Part shown: one piece after another, positions 23,437-33,711 of the stretch | How the letters are laid out: each line of letters opens with the position of its first letter | How positions within the stretch are numbered: position 1 is the first letter of the stretch | Origin: Siphonodentalium dalli | Lineage: Eukaryota > Mollusca > Scaphopoda > Gadilida > Siphonodentaliidae | Reading direction: 5' to 3' | NCBI GenBank assembly: GCA_032622095.1 | Contig: CP136061.1 | Span: forward strand, 88,652,983-88,716,982 | DNA: 64,000 nt | Translations under genes and position numbers: made by a program | The notes under the pieces: generated by a model | Told to the model about the DNA's origin: nothing | The model's database searches: none | The model's input: the letters and a program-made list of their open reading frames with translations, nothing else

Positions 23437-23668
23437 GGCGACGATATCCTTTCCCGGGTTGACACATGCTCTGTCAGAGAACTGGGGTATTTCGCCGTTC
23501 CAATTATACGACCACAAATAGGCGCACACGTTTGGACCGTCATTCGGCTCACCGGAGCCCCACGCAGAAACAATTTGAACTGGACGACTATCCCACGTCA
23601 ACCAATTTTCGTTGACGTCAGCCGTAATACCCATCCAGAATCGGATGGCAGTCGTCCCGCTTTCCACC
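23424..23668 (-). CDS. C-type lectin domain, C-terminal exon
   Basis: This minus-strand exon encodes the second half of a C-type lectin-like domain, the calcium-dependent carbohydrate-binding fold of secreted and membrane animal lectins. The acceptor (TTTTACTTTACAG) ends at 23,669. The first base completes a codon split after the upstream exon, giving a continuous RNFVVESGTTAIRFWMGI across the junction. Visible family features are FWMGI (the WIGL position), GEPND with an EPN motif at the mannose-type calcium site, and cysteines in NVCAYL, RACVNPG and ALCE. The WND motif is replaced (FSDRAC), so sugar binding may be altered. The exon ends ACAG|GTAGGG in phase 1 at 23,424, exactly where the minisatellite starts. 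With the exon at 24,177-24,360 it forms a six-cysteine, long-form domain of about 140 residues. The following exon is not identified. Confidence 0.85.
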
Positions 23669-23694
23669 CTGTAAAGTAAAACAAATTATAGGAA

Positions 23695-23738
23695 TTACAC
23701 ACACAGATACACGCGCGCACACACTCACCCTAACACAC

Positions 23739-23771
<33 letters not shown>

Positions 23772-23775
23772 GACG
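23695..23775. repeat. CA/CG dinucleotide microsatellite in lectin intron
   Basis: Runs of ACACAC and CGCGCG lie between the two lectin exons. Short TCTG and TGTA tetranucleotide runs follow at 23,900-23,935. Confidence 0.9.
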
Positions 23776-24176
23776 AACACAGACGACGGGTTTTAGATAT
23801 ATAGATAATCCGACTGTGTGCTAATGTGTTGTGTCAGCAGTCATGGCGAATTGAGTTGTGTTATCGGGTACTGTTATCTATTAAATATTTTTGGAACCTC
23901 TGTCTGTCTGTCTGTCTGCATGTATGTATGTATGTGTGTTATAGACTCGAAAACTACTCGACCGATCCGATCCTACTTTGATCCCGGGAACAATATGGGT
24001 GGGTCCGATTTCAAGTCGGACCGTGTCCGTGACCTTGGCCTCGCTCATATAGGTATGTTTCTGGACCTCGACCGATCCGACTCAAATGTAGACCGAATAG
24101 GTTCGATATCTTTAATACTATATTTCTTTGAAACAAATGCAATTAAGATGAGTTTCAGGTTTCTATACACACTTAC

Positions 24177-24360
24177 ACGAAGTTCCTCAGAAATTCTAAA
24201 TGTGTACTATCTTGGATGACGAATGGCATCCCGTTTCCATTGGAACAAATGTCGTCCGCTTCCGGTTTGGAGAGGAAACTTGCATCATTGATCCAGTAAC
24301 ATTTACTGAGATCGCTATTGGGTGTCATATTCAATTCCGGGCATGTGGCTCCGAAAATCC
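24177..24360 (-). CDS. C-type lectin domain, N-terminal exon
   Basis: This minus-strand exon begins after the acceptor TTCTATTGTAG (24,361-24,371) in phase 1 and ends at donor CTTCGT|GTAAGT (24,171-24,176) in phase 2, matching the next exon. It encodes GIFGATCPELNMTPNSDLSK, then CYWIN, then an EADDICSNGNGMPFVIQD stretch. This is the usual opening of a C-type lectin domain: paired cysteines, the aromatic 'KCYW' strand, the helix-1 cysteine, and 'FLRNF' before the junction. A phase-1 start is typical of an exon following a signal-peptide exon. I found no such exon in the next kilobase to the right. Together the two exons give an open, frame-consistent domain with no disruption, so the gene may be functional. 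Confidence 0.85.
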
Positions 24361-24429
24361 CTACAATAGAATAAAAATACAAATTGTTCAGAGTGCTACG
24401 AGGAAATTTTGTGTCATCGATTGACTAAC

Positions 24430-24895
24430 AATTACCGAGAATACCATAAAGTGACACATATATAATTATGGGGCATATCGCTCCTCCAAAAATACCAACA
24501 AGAGAATACACATGAACTCTGATCTTATTTAACATTGAACGTCAATCAATCGACACACCATTAATCGACACATTAACACACCCAATCATATAGTTAGACT
24601 GTTATGCTATATTTGCACACAAAATGTGTAAACTATTTCCTTCGGTGTCATCAGGTCATATAACACGCGGGGGTATTCCCCGCGACCACTACATGTGTAC
24701 ATATATTTATTTTCTGTCTCGGGTTACGATTAATCGGATACTCGATCAATCGTCGGTTAGTATAACATTCACTAATCGACGATAACTGGATAATCGATTA
24801 AGACGAGATTCGTTGAGAGGTATTTATGTTGATACAGTTCCGCATTAAACCGTTTGCATCGTATTTTTTTTTGTTGTGCAGTAGAATTAGGTAAA
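24430..24895. other. No gene recognised; ATCGA-rich stretch
   Basis: Repeated 'aatcga' phrases in both orientations (24,540-24,560 and 24,725-24,800) give weak local palindromes. The upstream lectin exon would lie on this side but is not recognisable. Confidence 0.4.
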
Positions 24896-24899
24896 CTTT

Positions 24900-25160
24900 T
24901 TGGGGTGTCTCAGCCCTCCCAATAGTTGGAAATTTCATACATACCAAACATTGGTGGACATTTCACACAAACAATAGGTTGAATTGTCCACGTAGTTTGA
25001 TTTTCCAACAATTAGTTAGCGGGAATTTGTTGTTTTTATACCAACATTTGCATATTTTCCTACTTTTGGTAAAAATGTTGGACTGATATGGCCATCAGTT
25101 GGACATTTTCCAACCTTAGTGGGTGTCAGGTTGGAATTGTCCTACAATTGGAAAGCTTGA
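24900..25160. repeat. Dispersed repeat (inverted partner 61,720-62,020)
   Basis: The phrases ATTTGCATATTTTCCTAC, ATGGCCATCAG, ATTTTCCAACCTTA and GGGTGTCA occur here in this order. They also occur as the reverse complement at 61,760-61,880. The partner lies inside a TAA-flanked Harbinger-like element, so this block is probably a fragment of the same family. Confidence 0.65.
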
Positions 25161-25686
25161 GGCCAGTCTAGATGCTAGGATATTTCAATTTTCATGCTCA
25201 GATTTCAAATACTGTCAACCACATTGAGCATTAAAAGCTGCTAATTAATTTAAGAAAAACAAATCTTGTGTCAATTTCCCTAAACAACCATATGTTAGTA
25301 TTTTTGCATTGACAGATTCACATTTCAGCATTTCTCATGGATTCCGTTCCTGACCTCGCTAGTGGCCACAGAAGACAACCGACCATTTATAATAGGCTAC
25401 CACCCAGACCTGTGAGGGAACAATTGTGGGAAATAAAACCCCAAAGGGGAGGGGGTCCTCAAATGGAATTACTCAAACTTGTGAGTTTGTTGTGGATCAA
25501 ATGGGGGGTGCAGTGGAAGTTCCAAGGAGGACACTCCCAACGGAAACCCTTTAATCACGTCTCTAAATATTGGAAGACATGATAAATCCGAATATCGTCA
25601 AAACATAACATTCAGGATTAAATGTAACTATAAACATTGTCAGGATACTGGTTACTATGAAGTATTGTGTTTGGCGTGTTACTCTG
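25160..25686. other. No gene recognised
   Basis: An 81-codon plus-strand frame starting at 25,337 (MDSVPDLASGHRRQPTIYNR) has no family resemblance I can name. Its codon content looks less random than the surroundings, and a degraded exon or mobile-element fragment is possible. Confidence 0.3.
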
Positions 25687-25846
25687 ATAAGATAAGATAA
25701 GTTTAATAGGCAAAACATCCTTATAAGGACAGTATGCAAACATAATATATAGTTGTACATTGAACAATATAATAAATGATATAATAATAGATGGTAATAT
25801 ATAACCTTAGTAAAGCTGAATGTGCATAGGGTCGTCTCGTCTTCAT

Positions 25847-26116
25847 TTATGCATTAATTATGAGGCGATGCTGATCGCGTGCGGAAAATAATTTTCGGAT
25901 TATATGACATATTGAAGTGCATGAGTTTGAAATATTGTTGGATAGTATTTTGACAAGCTGTTCAGTTTGTGTCATGTTTTCAAAGTCTGGGAACTGTGTC
26001 TTCATAAGAGTTATTAGTTCAAGCCCCGGCGTGCGGTAAGCACTACATTCCAAAAGAAAGTGTTTTTCATCTTCAATAGCATCATCGGAACAAAATATAC
26101 ATAGTCTTTGTTCCAA
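25847..26116 (-). pseudogene. LINE C-terminal zinc-knuckle region
   Basis: The frame opens MEQRLCIFCSDDAIEDEKHF followed by LLEC, a C-x2-C-x(n)-H-x4-C knuckle found at the end of many LINE ORF2 proteins. About 65 further residues precede the TAA. It is separated from the RT frame by stops near 26,180. The 3' untranslated region then runs to the TTATC tail at 25,687. Confidence 0.75.
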
Positions 26117-26187
26117 TGCCGTCGGTGGTTGTGTGTGGCGTCCCTTTTCAATAGCCTGTTTATGATTACTTATACGTGAAAACGATT

Positions 26188-27460
26188 CTATTTTCTATTG
26201 TTGGTGTGTGAAGAAGATAAGATTTCGTACTCAAGTTTGAAAAGTAATTTATTACTTCCCGTTTTTGAGCATTCATCAGAGAGACTCTGTCTGAAATATA
26301 TATAATAATCTTCAATAAGATTTCTTTTGAATTGACTCAGAACTGGACCCGGATTTTGTTTTAGGTCTGCAATATTCCACCCCAGTGATTCTGCCGTTTT
26401 GAAGATTGATTTCTTAACCGATGCCACTTGTTGTTCCAGCGCAGCATTACGGAGCAGATTACAGTCCGACCGTGAACTTATCTTAATTACATAAGATGAA
26501 AGTCTGCATGCCACGTCAATAAATAGTGGGTGGCTCCCTAACTCAGCGCGTACAGCGTTGTTCGAAGAACATCTGCCGACTCCGAGTAACCGCTTACAAT
26601 ATTTTATGTGTACCTTCTCACATGGTAGGCGATCGTGATTTTTAGTGGTTATTTCCACACCCCATATTTCGCTACCCTATAACAATATCGGCTTAATTAA
26701 TCTATCGCAGAGTTTTAAAGACGTCACTAGTGGAATCGGTGCGTCGTTTGTACATGCGTTAAATAGTGAATGCATTGCTTTGAGTCCTTTAGCACTCAAT
26801 TCTTCCATTGCATGTGAGCATCTACCCGTATTACTAAATTTAATTCCAAGATAATTGTATTCATTAACATTTTCCAATTTTTGATTTCCAATGTGAAAGT
26901 CTGGTGAAGTTTTAGCTTTCCTACTTCTAAACACCACACATTTAGTTTTATCAGTGTTCACGGTGAGTTTATTGGTCTCAGTGTATCTATTTAGTCTCAT
27001 ATTATTCTGTTTAGACAGCGCTGTAGCCCACTCGGAGTATCCGAAAGTAAAACTAGGTCGTCAGCGAATAAAATGTGATTAAGTGTATCATTGCCTAAAT
27101 GGACAGCATCGCAAGGACTGTCAAACTCTTTTTTAATGTCATCAATAAAGATTTTGAACATGTTTGGGGACAATATGTATCCTTGCCTAACACCTATCGC
27201 GGATAAGCATGGAGGCCCCAACCCTTTGTTTGTTTTGGTGATATAGTAGCTATTGTCATATAGTGACTGTATTATCCGTAATATGAGTCCCTTAATGCCC
27301 GCGCATTTTTTTTTTTGAAAAGTATTTGTCTGTTTACTGTATCGAACGCTTTTCTGAAATTTATGAATGCAGCATATATGGGCTTTCCCAATCGTTTGTA
27401 TTTTTGAATGGCCGCGTGCAGAACAAACGCTCCATCAATGGTGCTCTTCCCTTTCGAAAA
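26188..27460 (-). pseudogene. LINE reverse transcriptase, middle and thumb (broken)
   Basis: After the stop at 27,467 the same frame continues FGFSKGKSTIDGAFVLHAAI to FRKAFDTVNRQILF. A poly-A run near 27,308 shifts the frame. The next frame (27,221-26,997) carries VRQGYILSPNMFKIFIDDI and the catalytic FADDLVLLS box. Another shift at 27,000 leads to TNKLTVNTDKTKCVVF and NEYNYLGIKFSNTG, typical post-catalytic RT segments. A TAG interrupts 'PILLYGSEIWG' at ~26,680. The frame then continues to 26,188 with basic and hydrophobic thumb sequence. The catalytic aspartates are still readable, but the protein cannot be made. Confidence 0.8.
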
Positions 27461-27466
27461 ACCAAA

Positions 27467-28959
27467 TTAGTTTTCGCTGATATTATTGTTTGCATTTAAA
27501 AAATCGATTAACCGACGATTAATTATTTTGTTAAACAATTTACCGACCGCCGATGATACTGCTATTGCCCTGTAGTTATTGGGATCACTTTTGTCTCCTT
27601 TTTTGTGAATTAAAGTGAGGGTAGATTCGCTCCAATCACTCGGACAATGTCCTGTCTCCAGAATTAAGTTAAACAATTTTACAATTTCATCAATTATCAG
27701 TGGAACGAGCGACTTAAGCAATTCGTTCGAAATTTGGTCGAGTCCAACCGCCTTTCCGTTTTTTATATCTCTTGTAGCGTCAAGAACTTCCTCTGTCGTG
27801 ATATCATCATTATTAATAGCTTGATTGCAAGTTTTATATGTGTCCGAAGATAATCCACAATCTGGATTATCAGGTTTCGGACAATAAAGCTCAGTGAAGA
27901 AATCAACTGATCGATCAGCATCAAGTTCATTTTGTGAGACCGGTCTCTGCCTCATTTTTGTTATGATTTCCCAATATTGTTTTGGGTTGGTTGTCTCTAA
28001 CGTATCTAGTTTACAATATATATCTGCGTAAAATGCTCGTCGTTTAGCCTTCAGCGCCTTTTTGTACGCTTTTCGTTTCACATGGTATCGCGTTCTTAGG
28101 TTTGGGTCAAATGGGTTATTCCTGAGTCTATTGTTTTCTTCTTTCATAAAAACCATTTCTTGTTCTAGCTGTTTGAATTTCTCATTAACTTCTGAGTCAC
28201 GGTTGAGTTGGTTTGTTTTGAACTCTTCAAATAGCTCTTGTAGTTCCGAAATTGCAATTTTAAGCTTTAAACATGACAATTTCTCACTGTAATTTCCACC
28301 GGTTTTCTTCTGTTTTCGTTCGAGCATTGGGGTAAGCAGGTTGATAACTTGTTTGGGAATTTGTTTGTTTTCAGTCTGCGGTGTGGTTGAAAATGTAATC
28401 GGGGAGTGTGCATTTGGAACATCCTCCCAGTAAATGTCGTGTCCATCATCGTTCTTAGGAGTTGACGAGGTTATTACCTGCTCACACTCCGAGGGCACTG
28501 TCTTTTCCTCAGAAAAACCTGATTCCCAGATGTTGGGTAGTGTTTTAGTTGTCCACCAAGTGATATTTTTCTTAGATCCTTGGATCATCATTTTGTTTTT
28601 AGTCCTATATACGTGAATTGTCACTTTTCCACCTTTACCGGGGTCACGTTTCGATAGACATCAATTCTTTCATCCACTATAACGTTCATTTTGTCTTTTC
28701 CTATTATCCAATGTGCATTATTTATTTCCTTTTTCAATGAGTCATCCCAATACATTGAACACAGTCCAATATAGTATATATTGTAACTGTCAGAGTCTAA
28801 GTCTATGGTCACGCAACGACCTCCATCTTTGATTTCCGTTTGGTATTTGTTTTCCTCATCATACGTTAACTTTTTCTTTATTAGTTTATCGAGATTAAGA
28901 ATATAATTTCGATCACTCACTGTTCCTCTGGTAGAATTACTTGACTTTTGCTCAAACAA
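27467..28959 (-). pseudogene. LINE ORF1-like region joined to RT N-terminus
   Basis: The frame from 28,959 breaks by a frameshift near 28,640 (KVEK then stop, while the adjacent frame reads GKGGKVTIHVYRTKNKMMIQ). The frame 28,624-27,467 then holds a charged coiled coil (ISELQELFEEFK, then KFKQLEQEMVFMKEENNRL). It passes without an endonuclease into YHVKRKAYKKALKAKRR and the first RT blocks (NGKAVGLDQISNELL, LTLIHKKGDKSDPNNYRAIA). It ends at a TAA in NNISEN, where family proteins read 'ENQFGF', so this is a nonsense change. The in-frame join of ORF1-type coiled coil to RT is either an internal deletion or the element's own architecture. The gag-like domain before the coiled coil is common in invertebrate retroelement ORF1s, but I cannot name it. 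Confidence 0.75.
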
Positions 28960-29947
28960 ACGAACCGATTATGGCACAACAGTTGTTACATCAGTGTCCT
29001 CAATAACATCGAATGTGTCATCAAAATCCGTGTAATCGAATGTTTTCATGATAATATCCAATATGTTCGATCTAATGATCCAAGCTAACTAAGAATATAA
29101 CTAATTTAAATAATATAACTAAGAATATAAAATCCAGTATATAATTCGATCTGTCGGCTTGCCAGCTCCATTGGCTTCCTTAATTAGTTGCGCATGACTG
29201 CTCGCAGCAGTTAATTGAAAATACGTCCGCTCACATCGAAGGTCGAGTCTTGTAAAGTTACATGGACCAAATAAAATTACATGGATCGGTTTTCAAAAAA
29301 AGAACTTTTAGAATGTAGCACCAGATAAAACAAGCCGCTACTCTCATCCGCACACGAGTAAGTAACGCTCCTGTCTTTAATAAATGCGCATGCTCGTGAC
29401 GAAATTGGCATTCTAGTTCATAGCTGATTGGTCCATTTCTTTCTGGATTTTTTTGAATTTGATACTGCGGGGACACGCGTTAAATTACCTGATATTGGAA
29501 ACACATGCATGTAATTATGCAACAATACCTACTAGAATTCATATGGAATGCTGAACGTTTCGGCGCTTGGAAGTTTCGGCATTTGGGTTTGCGGCTCGGC
29601 ACCTGAACGTTTCGGCAATTGTTAATTTTCGGACTGACGAAACTATCAGTGATGACTAAAAGTTATTTTTATTTTCATTATCATGACAGTTTTATATATA
29701 GCGATTAACCAATTACTTGCTGCAACACGCTTTTTAACATTACAATATTCTACAAACCAACCACTGAACCGGCTGCAGCCATTGCATGCGCTGCTCTGGT
29801 TTGATACTCATCAGTATGAAAAGCTGACTTGTACTCGTTTATCGCATGAGTGGTGCGAAGCCGACACAGTGCGAGCATCCTTGTTCAAGGGTCATAACTT
29901 GGCGTGAGATTTGATACAGCGATCAATTCGACATTTGCACGCCGCTC
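28960..29947. other. LINE 5' remnant, then unassigned sequence
   Basis: No frame here has recognisable motifs. At 29,545-29,635 a GTTTCGGCATTTGGG-like phrase is repeated four times imperfectly, a small decayed tandem repeat. The Harbinger element begins at 29,951. Confidence 0.4.
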
Positions 29948-30210
29948 TAAAGGTCAATCCACACCGGGCGCGAGCGAGCGATTATAACGGTCGTTTTCTG
30001 TCGTCCGTAGCAGTTCAAAGCGCGCGATTTTTATATTCACACTGCAAGCGACTGAATCGCTGACCACGAGGCGATCACAGCAGTGATTGTATGCTTCGCC
30101 GAATTCTCGCTTTGTTGCAAACCAGCGAGATACTTGGGCCGCTCTCAAATAGGGTGTTTATCCGACCGTATTTGTTATATTTGAGGACGACACATTCATT
30201 TGTCGCCGCG

Positions 30211-31550
30211 ATAATTGAGGACTTTAGCGACAGGCTAATAATCGAAGTACAACGCCATGTGTGTCTGTATGACACAAAATCTCAAGAATACAGGATAAAA
30301 AGAGAAGAGAGAATACATGGGAAGCGATTGCCGGAGTAATAGGATCGTCGGGTTAGTTTTTTTAAAATTAGAATTCCATTCCAAATAGGCATACCAAGCT
30401 TGTGAAGTCACTTTGTCCACATTAAAATGAACTGCCACCCCTCCCCGATAAAAAAAAACTCACAAACTGGAATTATAGAATGAAATTCAATTAAACGCAA
30501 TTGCTATGAGATTCAGAAAGTCCATTGCACATTCCACTTGACATATTATAGTTGACAATGACATGAGTTTGAAAATCCCATATATGTATATAGTGAGCAT
30601 ATGATATTTAAAATGTCCAAATACATTACATATGCCTGCAATTCAAAACTATTTTTAGCTTTGAAATTTACATGTTCAGTTATAATTTTGAAACTATGTG
30701 GCGCCGTTCTCCTATCTATTACCTATTTTGTGATATCAAGAACTCATTTAGTGTTATCATAAAATGAATTATTGATATCACTAAATAGGTAATAAATAGA
30801 AAAAACGGTACCTTCCACCCCCCTAAAAAAAACAGTACATGTGATGGTTAAAAATAATGCATATTTTTGTTTATTTTCTCAACAGCTCAACAATGTAAAG
30901 ACAAATGGAAGAATCTAAGAGACCATTTCACTTGACACCACAAACATGTAACAAAAACTCGCAGTGGACAGGGAACATCTATAGGAAAACAGTGGAAATT
31001 TTACAAAAGCCTGCTGTTTCTGAAATCGACATCTGAGCCACGGGAAACAGCCTCAAATATTCAGCCTCAGGAAACTGCCTCTGATGTCTCCCTAGATGAT
31101 GAAAGTGTGCACCATGAGTCTTCTTCGGATGCCGAAGATGGTGACGAGTTCGTTAGTGAACCAGCAGGGGTGTCTCAGTCGGTTGGTGTTCCATTCGCTT
31201 GTAGAAAAAAACGTAGAGCGAACGACTACTTCAATGAAAAGATGCTGAAAGTAGCCCAGCAACTTGTTGAAGACCCCGTACCTCCGGCGAATGAACAACC
31301 CCCTCCAACACAAACGCCGCCACCTGATGACGAGATCACGCTGTTGTTGGAGAGTCTGTCACCATCCATGCGATCCCTAACTCCATACAAAAGATCGTTG
31401 GCAAAACTGCGAATTGAGTATATTATCCATGAACTTTCCTATGGACCATCTACTAATCCATTTGGTGCCGCAACGCCTCCTGTTATAACCCCACAAGTAC
31501 AGGACCAGCCTACCGCCGAGGAAGTTCAGGATTTATCTGTTCAAAAATAA
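30211..31550 (+). pseudogene. MADF/BESS accessory protein of Harbinger element, broken
   Basis: In PIF/Harbinger elements a Myb/SANT or MADF protein binds the termini and helps the transposase enter the nucleus. Exon 1 (about 30,211-30,351) reads FSDRLIIEVQRHVCLYDTKS, the start of a MADF domain. A one-base loss near 30,317 moves the frame to TWEAIAGVIGSS. Donor G|GTTAGT at 30,352 and acceptor TTTTCTCAACAG at 30,885 join it in phase 1 to exon 2, giving QQCKDKWKNLRDHF, the MADF core. A TGA follows almost at once. From 31,107 the frame is open to 31,550: an acidic region, a basic KKRRAND patch, a proline-rich linker, and LLLESLSPSMRSLTPYKRSL, a BESS motif. The expected ATG before FSDRL appears changed to ATT. 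Three lesions make it a pseudogene. Confidence 0.8.
30715..30801. repeat. Hairpin in Harbinger intron
   Basis: TATTACCTATTTTGTGATATC pairs with the reverse complement of GATATCACTAAATAGGTAAT. Arms are about 30 bases. It is possibly a small MITE inside the transposon. Confidence 0.6.
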
Positions 31551-32314
31551 ATCTACTCTACCTGATACATGTGTCTTTAATGTCGCCCCATTATGGTACA
31601 TCGATTGTAATGCCAGAATGTAAATGTTCATAAATTGTTCCCTGATCAAATTACCCTACGCCCACTACTTCATATACTCGATAGTTGGCCCCAATATATG
31701 TCATATTTCAAAAATAGAGACTGAGGATGATTACGACTAAAATCTTCCAAAACCAGTATAATTATATAAACATTTAAAACCTGATTCCGAATTTTTTAGT
31801 AATATTATCTCGTCTCTAGTTTTCAAATTCTTACTTCGGATCCAAATGCATAATTTAATTCGATGTGAACCTGAACCAAAGGAGTCCAGAATAAATGTAT
31901 TGTTCGCATGAAACCCAACTGCACACAAAACTTGGCCCTCGGGCAACAATATAATTCAGACATTTGGTACCAAGTTTTTGGTTCTTCACCAGGAGTTAAC
32001 TGAGAACACTATCTTCACCAAATAATTAAACCACATTTATTTGTGTGGTTCTTCGTGACTGAAATTCCACCTTAGATTACAACTCAGTTTATTTCTTGTT
32101 AACAACCAAAATCATGGACCGAATAATCTGCTCCATTTGCCTTCTGTAGCTTGTGAATTATATTTTGGTATAATCAGGGGAAATGATAAAGAATATAACG
32201 AGGCTAGTTCGTTCCAAAGACGTTTTCTTAAACATGAGACAATACATTCATCAACTGAACAAAATTATCAAAAGCTTACTCCATACATTGATATTAAGTG
32301 GCACATGCCATCTC
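31551..32314. other. Spacer between convergent Harbinger genes
   Basis: AT-rich sequence between the two stop codons. It probably contains both 3' untranslated regions. No further frame with motifs is seen. Confidence 0.5.
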
Positions 32315-33521
32315 CTATTGCCAGGCAACGCGACCTCTTTCGGAATTGAAATAGTCGCGAAACTTCTCCCGCACAGCAGTTGCCCTTCTCCCAGTACGGT
32401 TTCCCACATGTTGTCGAACATCTTCAAAAATACTGTTTGTTGCAGTCGTGTCGAAAGAAGACACATCATCGTCTATTGATAAAATGAAATTATGCAAAAC
32501 CACAGTCGCCTTTACAATTTTGTCCTCATTTTCTGGATTTAAGCGAAATCGTCGCTGAACAATCTCAAATCTCTGGGCGAGGATCCCAAATGCATTTTCG
32601 ACAACCCGGCGTGCTCTCAAAAGTGTGTAGTTGTAGATTTGTTTGCTCTTTTGTCAAATTCCGACCTGGATACGGTTTCATCAGATAGGATTTTAGAGGA
32701 AACGCATCGTCTCCAATGATTGCAAAAGGCATTGGCTAATCTTGATTGTTTCCGGGCAATGGTGCATCAGGCGGAATGTGCATCGAACCAGAATCAAATC
32801 CTTTCCTCAAGTTGGACTCACGAAATACACCGGCATCATTATGGCAGCCATAACCCCCGATGTCCACGGTGATGAATCGGTAGCGGGCATCGACCAGAGC
32901 TTGCAAAACCGTAGAAAAGTACCCTTTGTAGTTCCGGAATTTTGTTCCGGAATTTGGCGGTGCAGTTATTTGAATATGCTTTCCATCGAGGGAACCAATG
33001 CAGTTTGGGAAGTTCCATTCCTGGGCGAAGGATGCCGCTGTGTCTTGTCATGTGCTAGCTGTAGGTTCTGGTAAATAGATACCTTGCAGGACATCCGAAA
33101 TTGCTACACATGTCTCGACCACGATTTCTTAGACCGTTGAGTTCCCCAAACGGAATCCAACATCTAAGGTACGGAAGGATTCGCCAGATACCAAACACCT
33201 CAAACATACTACCAAGCGTTCTTCGGAGGGCACTGCTTGGCGGAAGTTTGTGTCTTGTTTTGAAATAGACAACTCCAGTTGCCGATGCCGCTGGTCGAAT
33301 TCGTCCACTCCCATGCGACAAAACTGTTTGAATTTATCCTGATAGTCTCGTAAATCACACACAAGCGTCTTGTAGGCTCCCATTAAGCCCCTTTTTTGGT
33401 TCAAATGATGCACCCAGAATCTTCTCTGACTTTCGATTCACTTCCTAAGTAGCATTAAAAGACAAGCAGCAACAAATTTTCCCTTTTTCAAACGCCTAGC
33501 TCTATTATTGACAGCATCCAT
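32315..33521 (-). pseudogene. HARBI1-like: HARBI1-like transposase (DDE nuclease), broken
   Basis: HARBI1-type nucleases cut and join PIF/Harbinger ends using three acidic residues. The likely start is ATG at 33,521 (MDAVNNRARRLKKGKF). A TGA follows, then RRFWVHHLNQKRGLMGAYKT, typical of the family's amino end, and DTNFRQAVPSEERL. The first catalytic aspartate is in NCIGSLDGKHIQI (~32,990), the second in CHNDAGVFRESNL (~32,850), and the third in IIGDDAFPLKSY (~32,705). A frameshift near 32,640 leads to RARRVVENAFGILAQRF and LHNFIL, the conserved carboxyl helices. The stop is at 32,315. At least four in-frame stops and one frameshift make it nonfunctional, although all catalytic positions remain readable. 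Length is about 400 codons, normal for the family. It converges on the MADF gene. Confidence 0.88.
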
Positions 33522-33711
33522 CGCGGTATCATGTCGGCTCAGTGACCCAAAATGATGCACTCAAACGATTATATACCCTGACTATCGCGCGCGACGAAGA
33601 GATTTCGTCGCTTGCGGTGTGAATATAAAAATCGCCCGCTTTAAACTGCTGCGGACGACAGAAAACGGCCGTTATAATCGCTCCCTCGCGCCCGGTGTGG
33701 ATTGACTTTAA

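Larger units (their letters stand above)
25687..28960 (-). mobile_element. Decayed non-LTR retrotransposon (LINE)
   Basis: Read on the minus strand, the element runs from an ORF1-like region near 28,960 through reverse transcriptase to a zinc-knuckle tail. It ends at 25,687 in (TTATC)n, a microsatellite-type 3' end typical of LINEs without poly(A). Component frames are listed separately. The apurinic endonuclease domain expected between ORF1 and the reverse transcriptase is absent: a coiled coil runs directly into the pre-RT basic region. The clade is uncertain (RTE or CR1/L2-like). At least two stops and three frameshifts show it is inactive. Confidence 0.85.
29951..33708. mobile_element. 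PIF/Harbinger DNA transposon, full length, TAA target duplication
   Basis: Terminal inverted repeats of about 110 bp (29,951-30,060 and ~33,595-33,708) start AGGTCAATCCACACCGGGCG and AAGTCAATCCACACCGGGCG. They are flanked by TAA at 29,948-29,950 and 33,709-33,711, the 3-bp TWA duplication typical of PIF/Harbinger. Inside are the family's two expected genes in convergent orientation: a MADF-type DNA-binding protein (plus) and a HARBI1-like DDE nuclease (minus). Both carry stops and shifts, so the copy is autonomous in layout but dead. A hairpin sits in the intron at 30,715-30,801. Confidence 0.93.

Noticed and set aside
22124..23679. Long plus-strand open frames (up to 371 codons) of HTNPTCFTQT-type repeats
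   Set aside because: They are produced by a 20-bp repeat that lacks stop codons on this strand. The true coding signal is the lectin exon on the opposite strand, and several overlapping frames are equally open.
24333..25582. Signal-peptide exon for the lectin gene upstream of 24,360
   Set aside because: I looked for a minus-strand hydrophobic start with a phase-1 donor and found none convincing, so no exon is claimed.
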